From Epiperipatus broadwayi (lineage: Eukaryota > Onychophora > Udeonychophora > Euonychophora > Peripatidae), in assembly GCA_028023455.1 (NCBI GenBank), contig JAQFVV010012397.1:1607501-1671500 (forward strand): a stretch of 64,000 nucleotides of DNA. Direction: 5' to 3'. Below the pieces are notes generated by a model. That model was not told the DNA's origin, ran no database searches, and worked only from the letters and a program-made list of their open reading frames with translations. Position numbers and translations under genes: made by a program. This document shows positions 22,467 to 34,439 of the stretch, one piece after another. Each line of letters opens with the position of its first letter. The stretch's first letter is position 1.

Positions 22467-23925
22467 AAGTTAGTTAAGGATTGGAATATTAAAGTAAACA
22501 GGAACAAAAAGGACCGGAAATGGACAATGAGCACGAATATGATTATTCTAAAGTAAATAAATCTAATAAAGTAAATCTGAAACTTCTATTTAAAACTTAA
22601 ACTGATAAATTTAAAAATAAATGAATAATGATAAATGAAATGGTTTAAAGTAATAATAATAACGGAGGCTTCATAAAATAAAATATTTTTTCCCCACACA
22701 CATATTAATTAAGAAAGAAAATACTCATAAATAAACAGTTCAAATAAAAATAAAAAAATCAATCAATAACATCAAGTTAAATAAATGGATCAAATTAATG
22801 ATGTAAAAGTAAAGTTGTAGGTTTAAATAAATGAAAAGATAACGGAATTTCTAGAATAAAATTAAGTTAGTCAAATAGATATTTGTATAATAATGAATCG
22901 CAATAAAGTAAAACAGTTTTTTTTTTCTGAGTACACACACATTAAAATAAAATAGTTTTGAATATATGTAAGTTAATAAAAGGAAATAAATAAATGGTTT
23001 AAAGTAATCAAGTCCAATAAAATATTTGTATAATAATGTAGAGCAGTAAAATAAAAGAGTTTTCTAAGTACACGTACGTTAATATATAAGGTAAACAAAT
23101 GTTTAAAAAATACTATTGTAATATAAATAATATTCGTAAGAGTTTGGAATAGTATTGTAAGATTAAATAAAATAAAAGTTTTTTTTTTTAGAATATACGC
23201 ACATAAATAAAGAAGTTAAAGTAATTGTTTAAAAAATAATAGTGTAATTAAATAAATATGTAAGATAATGTTCGTAATAGTTCAGAATAATATAAATAAA
23301 TATGTTAAAGTAATGTTCATGTGTATTTAAAATAATATTGTAGGATTAGTGATAAATAATATAAAGTCAATCTAAGTTGTATTAGGGGTGTATAAGGGTT
23401 TGAAACTAAAGGGAATGAGGGTAGTATAGAAATGTTTTAGTTAAGGATAAGTTTAAAGCTGTCGACTGGATAAATTCTAGTACCCGTAATGGATTGGCAG
23501 GGATCATTCCTCTTTTAAAATGCACAATGGCAACAACCAGAGTAAGCTGCAAGTCACTTTTCAGGGGAGAATCCCCATATCTCGTACCTCGTTTTCCAAA
23601 GCGTAAGTCGGAAATGGACAGTTGAAAATACCTGCCATTCACAGTGACCTTTTCTTAGTCAAAGTCCAATCAAGAGAATTGGCAGCCGAAGCTTCATTTA
23701 TAAAAGATCCCTGTGCCACAAAATTAGTTTGTTCTCATGGTCACTATCCAGGACTCAGAACATTGTAAGCAATGTTACCAGCATCAAAAGAAGAAAAGTA
23801 TCATTGGAGATTGCCCTTAGTATGGAAAGTAAAAGATATCAAAAAGCAAACTTAGAAAAAATAATAAATTAAGATTTAATGTTGTCAGAGATAAAATAGT
23901 CAAAAAATAAACGCATTTTACTCTC
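22467..23925 (+). other. LTR-element 3' internal region without pol
   Basis: The stretch 22467-23400 is AT-rich and non-coding. The stretch 23400-23925 is less AT-rich but interrupted by stops. No D-T-G protease, Y-x-D-D or integrase motif was found in any frame by eye. Confidence 0.6.
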
Positions 23926-23938
23926 AAAGGGAGGGCGG
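23926..23938 (+). promoter_or_regulatory. Polypurine tract
   Basis: AAAGGGAGGGCGG stands directly before the second LTR, where plus-strand DNA synthesis is primed. Confidence 0.8.
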
Positions 23939-25507
23939 TGTAATGTGCCAATATTGAAATTGGCACATGATGATTTTGCCTAAAAAATTATTAAATAATA
24001 AATAAGTTATAAAAATCTAAAAGGTTTCTTTAAGTAAACAAAATCAGTTTGCTGTCAAAAGTAAAATTAAAAGTTAAGAGTTTATTACAGTTTGTTTTCG
24101 AAAAAGATATGAATTAAATAGTTTTCCATCATTAGTTTTTGAAATAAAAAGCTACAATTAATTAATCAGAAGGGGAGAGGGGTGTTTCATTAGAAAAGTT
24201 AAATTAAAGATTTTATAAAAAGGAAGTAAACAGTTTTTTTTATTAGTATTCGTAAAATATAAATAATTTAAAGTTTACAAATTACAAATCTCTTTTCATT
24301 CGAATTAAAGAAAAAATAATCTTAAAACTAGTAATATATGTGTGTATATATGTGCGATTGTCAATAATAGAATAAATGTATGCGTAATAAATGTTATTAT
24401 AAATAAATGAAAGTTAAAAAAGATTATCATTAAAAAACACGGGAATGGCTATTAATTAATTATCAATATAAAACAACGCTTCTGCATGGCTATTACTAAT
24501 TAAACAATTTTCCAAAACACGTTGTCAAAGGATTATCAATGAAATTTCGACAACAGATATTGCCGGAGGATATCGAAAAGAAAAACACTTCGCAGGTATA
24601 AATAGTAAAATTTTATCAGATAATCAATTGAGTTCAGAAATTAATTGAGTCAGTTAAGTCAAGAGAAGACCATCAGTTGAGTTAATTGTATCCAGAAACA
24701 AAATGCGGTGCTGAGCAGTTTTTGGGAAATTCACGCCTCTCCACAGCCTGATGTCCGATGAAAACAGCAAGATCTGCCTGTGAAATAATGTCAGCATAAC
24801 ATCTTAGAAAATCTCCATCAGTATCTAATTGTCTCCAATAATAATAATCATGAAGAATAAGGAAACTCATCAAGGAAACATCCCAACTGACTGGAAGTAT
24901 GTGTAATAGAAGAAGAAAACTAAGTTCTAAATCTACGTTCAAAATCCTAGATAAAACATTTGCTTATTTTCGTTTATACTGTAATAGACATTGCATTGCA
25001 TTAATTCATGCAAATCCTCCAAGCGTCTAATTATATGAACTCTATATCATACATAAAATGAACTATTGATATGTGTGTTTAAGTTTCAAATGCTATGTAA
25101 TACTTTATTATTATATATGTGAGTGCATGAGTTAATATGTGCGTGATCATTATATCAGTGTTATTAGTTAAATTAGATAAATACCAGTGTTCTATTATTA
25201 AAATCTACAAGAATATTTAAACTAGTTTAGAAATGTTAATTTAAAAATATGCATGTGTTTTATTAGAATTATAAAATGTTTAAAATTAGTAAATGTTAGT
25301 TAATAAATTGTCTTTAAAATTAAACTTTATTTGTCAGTCAATTCCTTTTATCAATTCCTTCTACCAATTCTTTTATTAATTCTTTCACCATTAATTATGT
25401 ATAATCTGTTAGTGATTACAAATATCTGAGCTAGTCATGGATATTTAGGCATTGAGTTAGTGGCCATTGCTCAAAGCACGTTATTTATTCATTCTTGGAT
25501 AATTAAC
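23939..25507 (+). repeat. Second LTR
   Basis: The LTR starts TGTAATGTGCCAAT and ends ATTAAC before TGGCGCC at 25508. Compared with the first LTR it has a short insertion near 25355 (CAATTCCTTCTAC) and one near 23990. A minus-strand frame at 24942-24682 stays open here but is broken in the first LTR. Confidence 0.88.
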
Positions 25508-25666
25508 TGGCGCCCGTGTTTATACACAAACAAAAAAAATGTCCTGGAAATGTAACACTAGTTATATATATATTATAGTTATCGTTTGGGCATACATACT
25601 CTCCGAGTATGTTCTTCTCTGCCTAAGAGGCCGGTGTTTCGAGGACACATATTCGAACCTGGTACA

Positions 25667-25668
<2 letters not shown>
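25508..25668 (+). repeat. Second copy of LTR-element leader, truncated
   Basis: The leader matches 21209-21412 except for loss of 43 bp (the counterpart of 21240-21282). Homology stops at GGTACAA, where a TA/TG microsatellite begins. Confidence 0.85.
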
Positions 25669-25698
<30 letters not shown>

Positions 25699-25711
25699 AT
25701 ACACACACACA
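25669..25711. repeat. TA/TG microsatellite with palindromic end
   Basis: A TA run is followed by GTGTGTGTGTATACACACACAC, which is self-complementary. Confidence 0.9.
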
Positions 25712-28094
25712 ACTATGGTGTTGTGCACCATGTAACCCAGATGGTTACAGTATATATATATATACCCATTGAAATTATAAATGTGCATCTTTGTTTTGTT
25801 CTCTTTATTGCTAACTTTATTTATTATCAAAAAATATTAATGATAATTTTAAAATATAGATCACTTTTATTTAACTTTGAATAATATTGAGCATTTTCAT
25901 CTGACTAAAAGACTGTTCAATATCTTTAATGTTATTTTTTTATCATAAAATGTAGAAAGTAAAAGTATATAAATTAAATTTTAGCATTTATAATTATACA
26001 TTTATAATTCTTTGGATTAGAGAGTAGAAGTACAGAGAAAAAGAATGTTAGAATTTCAGTACCGGAAGTCACAAAGTTTTACAAGAAGTCTTATCTGAAT
26101 ATTCAAAGTTTGGCATTATTCATCCTCTTAAATAGGAGAATAAATCTGAAATGAAATCTAATAATTTGGCATCGTTTATCTCCATCAAAATGAATAAAAT
26201 AAAAAATAGCTCCACGTATGTAAATGAAATGAATAAGATATGAGTTTTAAAATTAGTATTAAATAAATGCACTATAATCTGAACAAAATTGAAGACCAAT
26301 AGAAAAAATGATATATTTAACATAAAAATTAATAATCAAATGGCTCTGCTTTGAAGATTATATAATCTCTAAGAACCAAAATGAGAGTGGAATTTTAATA
26401 CAAAAACTTTCAATCTCTTGAATGTGTCATTCTATTACCACATTATGCCTTGTAAAATATGTTATGAGAGTGAGATTCAGCTTGATGAAATAATTCAGGT
26501 TATTAAATTCCAATGCACTGAAAAGTTTACGTTAAAAAATACTGTTGTTTACAACTTTTCTGCTTTTCAATGTTAAATCTGGAAAGTTCAAAGACATTAA
26601 ATTTTAAATAAGTAGGTATTGATTTACTTTTAATTTTTACTTAATATATTTATGTTATGTGTAAAAAGGAGATGATTTTGTTTACAGAATTATAAGGATT
26701 TAATGGATTATATTGCTAAAAATGTATTTATTTATGATTAAAAAAAATTATTTTGATGATTAATGGAGAAAGTATACCAGTCTTAGAATAACATTTATAA
26801 ATGAAAATATGAATTTAAAATTACATAAATGAAAGCAGACATGATATTAAAAAATGAAGTGGATAAAAGAATATCTGAAATATAAGATGAATAAAGTTCT
26901 TGTAAAGGAAGAAAAAGTTTTGATAAGTAAACATTGCTTCCAAATCAAAAAAAAAAGAGAGACTATTTTTTTTTTCGACAGATATAAATATTATCTATAA
27001 AAAATAAATGATGTGGATTAATACAAAATTGAATTATATAAATCTAAAACTTTCTATGGGTATATGCTGTTTTGATCTTATTAAATATTATATTAATAGA
27101 TATGCTAAATTTAGAAATAATGTTATAATTAAGTAGCAAGGTAAAAAGCTCTGTGTAATTTAGTACAATAATAGATGGTGAACTCAAGAACTGAAGATTT
27201 TGAATAAAATTCTACTTGATATTTTTAATGTTCAAATATCACAGGACTTTCTCAATATCTAAACCATTCATTGTCTTAACAGTGAGAAAAATTTGTAATA
27301 TCTATATTACTTAGTGTCATATCTCACCTTGCCTTTAAATAATAAATTAATCCAGATTCCTTTCTTATCACAATTGGATTGAACATTCATTGCCACTAAC
27401 TAATGTGTATATATAAAGATAACATACAGCCAATGTCAAGATCAGGCGAATAGGCTACGATGCTGACTGTATCCATTAAGGTTGAGGATTTGACAATAAA
27501 TAGTCAGCCTTTTTGAAAGTAAGGGAAAGACCGATTCTCAAACCTGAAAGATGGCATGCATTCTTCAGAAAACAACTGTTAAACCTGAATAACAGTAGCC
27601 TGGTTTTTCCATACAGTTAAAAAAAACTCCAGCCAATCTGAACAGCAGTGATCATTCTCAGACTATAGTTATTTAATCTAATGGTTAAGGCAGTGAGGGC
27701 AAGTCCATGTTGCTAAAACTTAAAGCCAACTCAAAGTAAGCTGTAATTATAGCTGGAAAAGTCACCATACCTACTCATAAAGCAGACTGTCAAGTACAGT
27801 TAGAAAGGGGTAGAGAAAGGGCACAGACAGTTCCTTTTTCAACAGTTCACATTAAAACTAATAGCTATATTCTGCTAGACAATAGCAGGTGAAGTATAGC
27901 CATCATTACTTAATCTATAAATATTGTAAATATATTACTAATCGAGTATATGTTTGTATTTACATATTACTAATAAATATATTATTAATATATATATATA
28001 TATATACTCGTTTGTGTTTATATGTGTAATCCAGACTAAACACAACACTTAGATTAATGATTGATTTTTTGCAGGTAAAATTTAAATTAAGTGT
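25712..28094. other. Intron sequence with no recognised gene
   Basis: AT-rich for most of its length. The part 27420-27860 has a higher GC content and may be an old repeat, but I recognise no family or coding motif. TA repeats sit at about 27990-28005. Confidence 0.5.
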
Positions 28095-28229
28095 AAAGTA
28101 TAATGATACGTCTTGCATTGGTGGTCGAGAGGTCAGCGTGACTGCTTTGCACTTGCAGGCAGTTGCCCAAGTTGTGGGTTCACGTCCTGGCCGATGCTAT
28201 GACACTTAAAAAAAAAAGTATAATGATAC
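28095..28229 (+). mobile_element. tRNA-derived SINE with target-site duplication
   Basis: The body at 28110-28207 has an A-box-like GGTCGAGAGGTCAGCG and a B-box-like GGGTTCACGTCC, the two internal RNA polymerase III promoter elements. Between them is a stem CTGC...GCAG as in long-variable-arm tRNAs (Leu/Ser-like). It ends in an A-rich tail. AAAGTATAATGATAC stands on both sides (28095-28109 and 28215-28229), a clean 15-bp duplication typical of LINE-driven insertion. A second copy lies at 41013-41125 on the minus strand. Octopus SINEs of tRNA origin are known; I cannot say which family this is. Confidence 0.9.
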
Positions 28230-29129
28230 ACTATTTTATTATTATAATAATCAAAGCACAGCTATTATTTATGTTAACATATGTGATTAAATTTGTACCA
28301 CATATTGCAATAATTTTTGTTTCATTTGATCAATTAGAATTTTTTTTTGGTATATTATTAAATAGAGGTAACGTTTATTGAAAATTAATTTAATGGAATA
28401 CTTATTTCACTCAGTGATCATAATATATCAAATATAATAGTATGGGTATGATTTTTTGAATAGCTGAATTCTCTTTTGAACTGAAGGTATTATATAAAAA
28501 AAATTTTAATGGAATGTTTCATGCATTATATATGTAATAAAAATTGTGCACATAAAAAGTGTCTTGCAATATATGTGGATAGATTATTGTTAATTCAAAT
28601 ATCTATTATGCAAAAACTTTTATTATCCAAACAAAATATCAAAAGTGATTTTTGGCCTAGTTAATACCTATATTTTTTTAAATCTTAACAGAGTTTGGGT
28701 TTATAATAAGAGGATAAAAGATTAATTTTTGAAATATAAAAAAGCCCTGAAAGAAGGGTTTTTGAATTAATGGTGTTTTATGGCTATATATAAATTTTAT
28801 TCTAATGCACTTTAGAAAGTTTATAACGAATTATGGCAGTTGATTTTTGGATTTTTATCAACCATATCATAAAATAAACTATTCCAGCTCCCATGGGAGA
28901 TGAGGAAAACTGATAAAAAGCATTTGACAGTATTTAAAAATATATATTTAAGATTTAGCACTATACAATGTGCTAAGTGTACTTCTATTGTTTAATATAT
29001 AATATCATTTGACAGATAATCTATCTCTATAATATCTGAGGTACAAAGTATAAATGATCACTTTGTACTTTCAGGCTTTCTGACAAAAAGGGATATAATG
29101 ATCATACAAAAAATGAAGTCATTTCCATT
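28230..29129. other. Intron sequence
   Basis: AT-rich with no gene. A small hairpin GTACAAAGT...ACTTTGTAC lies at about 29041-29069. Confidence 0.5.
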
Positions 29130-29920
29130 ATCATTTATTTAATATGCATATTCATTTATTCATGGGAGCAACTACATTTGAATACATTACTGCAGCAGTT
29201 CACAAGTCAGATTTTCAAAGAATTATTAGCTAACAAACTTGCAAATAACACTCACTTTCTTGTATCAATGTCAATCTATTGGTTAAACAAAAGATGGCCA
29301 CTTTCATCTGACTTCCATGTTTATATATGGTAAATAAATCAAACACTGCTACTTGAAAAAATTGAAACATTTTTATTAGCAGTGATTTTTGTGAACATTA
29401 ATCAAGCCAACTTACTTTCAGATAACAAATATGATGAAATTTTACTAATCTCAAATAAATTATAGTTATTAAATTTGTAATGTTGAAAATATAAACTTAT
29501 TTATGGAGGAACTAAGTCCAAATACAATATTATAATTATTTGCACATCACATTTTCAAAGCATTATTTTTAAAGTTTGTAAATATTGTCTAGTTTCTTGT
29601 TTCAATGTCAATCTATTAGTCAGACAAAAGATGGTTATCTGATCTGATTTATTTAAAACTATAAAGCTGGCTCCATTATTAATACAAAAATTGGCACTAA
29701 TAAAAGTGTTTCAGTCTTTTTAAATTTCAATATTTGATTTATTTATCATATAACATCATGGAGTTCAGACAAAAGTGGCCAACTTTCATCTTGCCACTAT
29801 ATTGACATTGATGCAAGAAAGTGGACACAATACACCTTTATTAAAAATGATTTTTTTATGAATATAATATGAACTTTTATAGTAATGTATTCATACTCAA
29901 TTTCTCTGTGAATAAGTTTA
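29130..29920. repeat. Old repeat with direct and inverted units
   Basis: TTTCTTGTATCAATGTCAAT at about 29258 recurs as TTTCTTGTTTCAATGTCAAT near 29591, each with CAGATTTTCAAAG-like sequence upstream and AGACAAAAGATGG-like sequence downstream. Near 29803 the inverse ATTGACATTGATGCAAGAAA appears. The units are well diverged, so this is an old foldback-type repeat. Confidence 0.6.
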
Positions 29921-29921
29921 T

Positions 29922-30142
29922 ATTCTTAGCATTAAAACAGGCAAAACTCTTCATACAGTAGTACCATTCAGTGCAAACCAGATAATCAATGGATGCACAA
30001 GCCTTTTGGCATCCATTGATTACTCTGGCTTGCACTGAATGTGCACTACTGTATGGAGAGTTTTGCCTGTTTTAATAACAGTTATGAGCAAGCATAAAAA
30101 ATGGTGATCATGTGATGCTTAGTAGTTTAATCCTCAGCATTA
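29922..30142. repeat. Foldback repeat family 1, short copy
   Basis: The copy runs 29935-30129. ACAGGCAAAACTCTTCATAC on the left is mirrored by GTATGGAGAGTTTTGCCTGT on the right, with only about 20 bp between the arms. It ends with GTGATCATGTGATGC as in other copies. The flanks 29922-29934 and 30130-30142 match at 11 of 13 bases. Confidence 0.85.
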
Positions 30143-32848
30143 CATATATTTATCTATAATCAATTGTGTAATTAATACCTTATATCATTAATATAAGTGT
30201 TTGACCAAAATATAAATAGTACATATAAGAAATGATCTTATTTATAATAATATATACATATTTATATTGAATGGTCAAAATGGCAATCGAGATTCAGGTG
30301 ATTGATATCTCTAAGTCACCTAAAAAAATGGTGAGTGTTTGTTAAATGTATGTGGAATAATAAACCCACTAAAATTATGTTTGTAATTAAAATAAAAACA
30401 TTCTTAATTAAATTTATTTAGAGAAAGATATTAGTGAGTGAAACTCAAACAAATTTGGTAGAAATATTTTTTTAAATTTCGTAGCATATATATATGCGCA
30501 TATATATATATTGAGATTGGTGATTGTTATTGATATTGTTTAAATGTTGATTTCTTTCAGTGAATTTACATATATATATTATTTAGTCCGAAAATTACTA
30601 TCAGAAGAACACTTAGTGCTATAAATTAAAGTCTAATAAACTGTAAGTAATTTTAATGATAGATCACGTTTCAAATTATTCTTGACAATAACTAAAACAA
30701 TTAACTATCACACTGTTCAAGTATTGTTAGTGAGCTGTTATCAATATTGCAGTCACTGAAACAATAGCAAATCGGTCCATGTTTGATTTAAATAAATCAT
30801 AGAAAGGATGTCCAAGCTATAGTAAAAAAAAAAAACGTGATAATGTAACAAATATTTCTTGGAATTATAGAAATGGATATCAGGTTTCAATTGTTAAAAT
30901 GGTTAGACATATTATGTATCATCTTGTAAAAGGATTTGTATTTACTTTTGCAGCTTTATCTTTTCTTTTTTTTTTTTGGATTAGTTACAACAGCTATAAG
31001 ATATTTTGCAAACAGAATGACCTTTGACCTGCTTACAAATGGATAATGATATGCCCATAAAAGGCTTTTAGAAGATAGATCTTAACTTAAATAAAATTGT
31101 TAGCTGTCAAAAATACACACGTTTCACAAATTTCTTCTAATTCACAAAATATCTATATCAGTTTACTGAAAAATTTATCAGTGGCATCTTATTATGAAGA
31201 GCTTCATTTGGTTGGATCTATGGCTTTTTTGATGCAAATCAGAGACATCAGACAATACTACAATTAAAATCATTATATTTCTTGATCTAATTATTATTGT
31301 AAGATATGGATAACTTCACACAAAAAATAATTGGAATGGTAACTGCTTAATAAATAAATAGAAATTGATCATGGAAGTTTGCAAACATTTGCATACATTG
31401 CCATCTAGTGTTCATTTGAGACATACCAACTCCTGTTGCTGTGATTTAAAATATATATATATATATAACTTTATTAATAACAAACTATATACAAATATTT
31501 ATATATTTATAACAGAATAAATTTATAGGCAAATGTTTGATTAAACTACAACTATAATGGTAAGATAATTTGTTTAACTTCAATAGCATGTAATTCAAAT
31601 TTGAAGAGTGTCATATTCTAATATAACCATGGTGATTAAACTAAAGAAGAGTTCAGATATTTATTTTCAGGAGTGTTAATGAAAATAAAGGTTTAAGTTA
31701 TGAGAGAGCACAACTGAGATAGATTGTTGATTGCCAAGTTTTGATCATAATGTTTTTGGATAAAAAATTTGAGACAGTACAGGTATGAATTGAGTCAGCC
31801 TTTGTTATTTCTTTTGAATACAGTGTACTTTTATTATGAAATAGCATACTAACCACATGGTTCTTAATGTGTGAATAATTGTAGATGCATTATAGGGCTG
31901 AAAGTACATGGATAAACATAGAGATGAGAAGTATAGGCAGGTTTGAAAAAGGCGTATAATTTCTTCTGGATAATTATTGCACAAAACACATGTGAATTCA
32001 AGATTTAGTTTGAATAGGTCATTAAAAACATTTTGATTGGAATTACACTCTGTAATAAATTAAAAAGAATTTTCAACCATAATTGTTGTTAGACTCTTAA
32101 CAACAGGTAAGGTTGTACATAGATGTCTGGATGGATCTCATCTTATTTAAAATCTTTAAATGATATATCAATGAGAAATTTGATGTTCTACTGGTTTAAT
32201 AGAGCAGTATGTTTGATGACATATGTGAAAAAGTAGCATTTGACATATGAAATTGAAATAAGGAATGATATTGGAGGGGAAATGACACTAAGTATTGAAT
32301 TAGTGTAAATATTATTATTGTACTGAAAATTCTAATTGTTAGAATAGTTGGCAAATGGTCCAATTTATAAGTAATGATTTAAATAAATAAGATTAAGTCT
32401 TGTCTGGAAAAGTGCCAAACTAATACCTTCACACACAAAAACTGATGATGCTACTAAATCATAAGTGGATATATAGTACCAATCATGGGCAGTGATATTG
32501 ATTGCATTGGAAACATCATCAATATAAAAAGGGTAAAATTAAATCAGCCTTGTGATAGTCATACAATAGAGCATGCTAATTTATTCACACTTTATGCAAA
32601 AATAATTCAATTTTCCTTCATCAGCATCACCAATATTTTTTACTAGACTGTCAATCAATCAGATATGCTTAATACATTTAGATATTTAATTGCTTTTCTT
32701 TTTAAGTTCTCTCTAATTATACTTTATTTTCTTTTTAATATCAGCTTACTCATATAATAATCTTAAAAGCGATCTTTTGTACATGAAGTAAATTTATACT
32801 TGTGTCTGTGTGCAAACTTTTGGCAATTACCCATAATGCATAAGTTAC
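30143..32848. other. Intron sequence
   Basis: No gene was recognised. At 30500-30575 the segment GATTGTTATTGATATTGTTTAA resembles 15826-15850, a short shared repeat. TA repeats lie at 30485-30510 and 31451-31467. Confidence 0.5.
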
Positions 32849-32965
32849 CTAACATAAATATTGGTTTGCTATCAGTATGAATCACATCAACAAAGGTTCC
32901 ATCTGAAGGATCTAAACGGACAACAGGTTCAAGTCCCTGGAAATATAACTCAGATGGATCAAGAC
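32849..32965 (-). CDS. Lipase exon with catalytic Asp
   Basis: This 117-nt exon, phase 1 to phase 1, follows acceptor TTTGTAG and ends before donor GTAACT. It encodes [11 protein letters not shown] and [17 protein letters not shown], which match the strongly conserved GLDPAEPYFQG and [14 protein letters not shown] of pancreatic lipases. The Asp codon at 32960-32958 is the acid of the Ser-Asp-His triad. The exon ends IFML plus G and joins the next exon to give LGLGMFDPMGH. The size equals that of the next exon. The open frame continues past the donor into intron sequence, which is why the splice site and not the frame sets the edge. Confidence 0.96.
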
Positions 32966-33879
32966 CTACAAATAAAATGTACATAAAATTTATGAAAAAA
33001 AATTAATATGATGTAAGATAGGATACAATCTACTATAATGAGTAACTCTTTGAAACTAATATTATCAATCATTTAACATATACAGAAATAATAAATATGT
33101 CTTTCAACACAGTAGAATAAGGGTTAAATATTTTATTGGACTTTTAAAATTATAATAGGTTGATACAAAATCAAATGCGTTTGTCTTGTTTAGCATGTTT
33201 GTTGACATATTAATTATTTATACTTGCTATGTTCTGCATTGTATAACAATATTTAAGCTGCAAAATAAATGATATCACAAAATTCTTATAAGTATCTAAA
33301 GATTGTTAATTGAGATTGTAGACCATAATTGCTTCAGTTTTAACACAGTTGATGAGAAAATTATTACCAAAGTTCAGTTACTATGAATTTTATCAATATT
33401 TTTTATTTCAAACACTGTAAATTAATTGACAGCTCACTTTTTAAACAGTTACACATTATATGATAAATGGCACATTGCACATGTTACATATATATAATTC
33501 AAATGGAAGTATATGTGTGGTTGTCTGTTTGTGTGTAAGAGAAAGAGTAAAATTTACAAAAAAATGTTTCATAGATTACACACACATATGTTAATTTTAA
33601 AATACATTATATATATATATGAAGAAAGATTGTTGTAAGGAAGTAATAAGGTACTATGAGTAAGTGGTGCTTACTGTTTATTATATAAACAAAATGCAAA
33701 ATATAGAATATTCATTAAAAAGATTAATTTTCTTATCAGATACTAATTGGGTTTAATTTAACACTATAAGATGCATTTATTCATTAGCAACTTAACTATT
33801 TGTAAATGAGTCATCATTGTGATATACACGTTATCTACAGTTCCCTTTGTAGAGTATAAACGATATTTGAAATACAGGC
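32966..33879. other. Intron sequence
   Basis: The first part of the 21.4-kb lipase intron as numbered on the plus strand. AT-rich, with no recognised gene. Confidence 0.5.
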
Positions 33880-34215
33880 ACTTGTCATATACCTGGAGCC
33901 TAATTGTAAATATAGAGGATTTAAACTCAGACTTTCAAGCACCTTTCAACTATCCACACTATCTCATATCACTGATATACATGACCATACACATGTATAA
34001 AAGATCAATAATCACCAATATCCATATTTTGTGCTGAACCAGCACTCATCAGTTGGTCCAGATTATCATCTTTTACAGACATATATAATCAGTGCTCAGT
34101 TTATATTAAGATAGCAAATCTTCATACTTAAATGGACAGGCTTCAATCTACTTCAACCTCTAACTCTTCAGTCAGTCATTCCATTGAAAATCTGTTTTTA
34201 GATTACCTTACACCT
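33880..34215 (-). repeat. Foldback repeat family 2, reverse copy
   Basis: The copy contains AACTCAGACTTTCAAGC, CCAGCACTCATCAGTTGGTCC and TCCATTGAAAATCTG, reverse complements of the 13495-14031 unit. Edges are approximate. Confidence 0.8.
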
Positions 34216-34439
34216 GTGTTTATAGATTTCAATTATCATAGTTGTCTTTGGAATTATGTAAATGAGGATCAAGCAGATTGTCAATTTGTAAAATGAATGG
34301 AGGTAAACAATTCACACTTTAATGATGCTGTGAGAAAAGGAGGTTCAGGCAGATAGGGAACAGAAATAACTCTTGATTTTTTTGAACAAATGATTCACCA
34401 CTACCTGCTGAACAACTGATATTACATTTTTCCTATAAT

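Larger units (their letters stand above)
19668..25668 (+). mobile_element. LTR retroelement without pol, with repeated leader after second LTR
   Basis: Two direct repeats of about 1.55 kb (19668-21208 and 23939-25507) enclose 2.7 kb. The first is followed by TGGCGCCCGTG, the canonical start of a tRNA primer-binding site. The second is preceded by the purine tract AAAGGGAGGGCGG. The inside encodes one coiled-coil protein (21759-22466) and no protease, reverse transcriptase or integrase that I can recognise. The second LTR is again followed by the primer site and about 160 bp of leader up to 25668, so the locus reads LTR-internal-LTR-leader. It lies antisense to the lipase gene in its 17.3-kb intron. 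TA repeats at both edges blur any target duplication. Confidence 0.85.
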
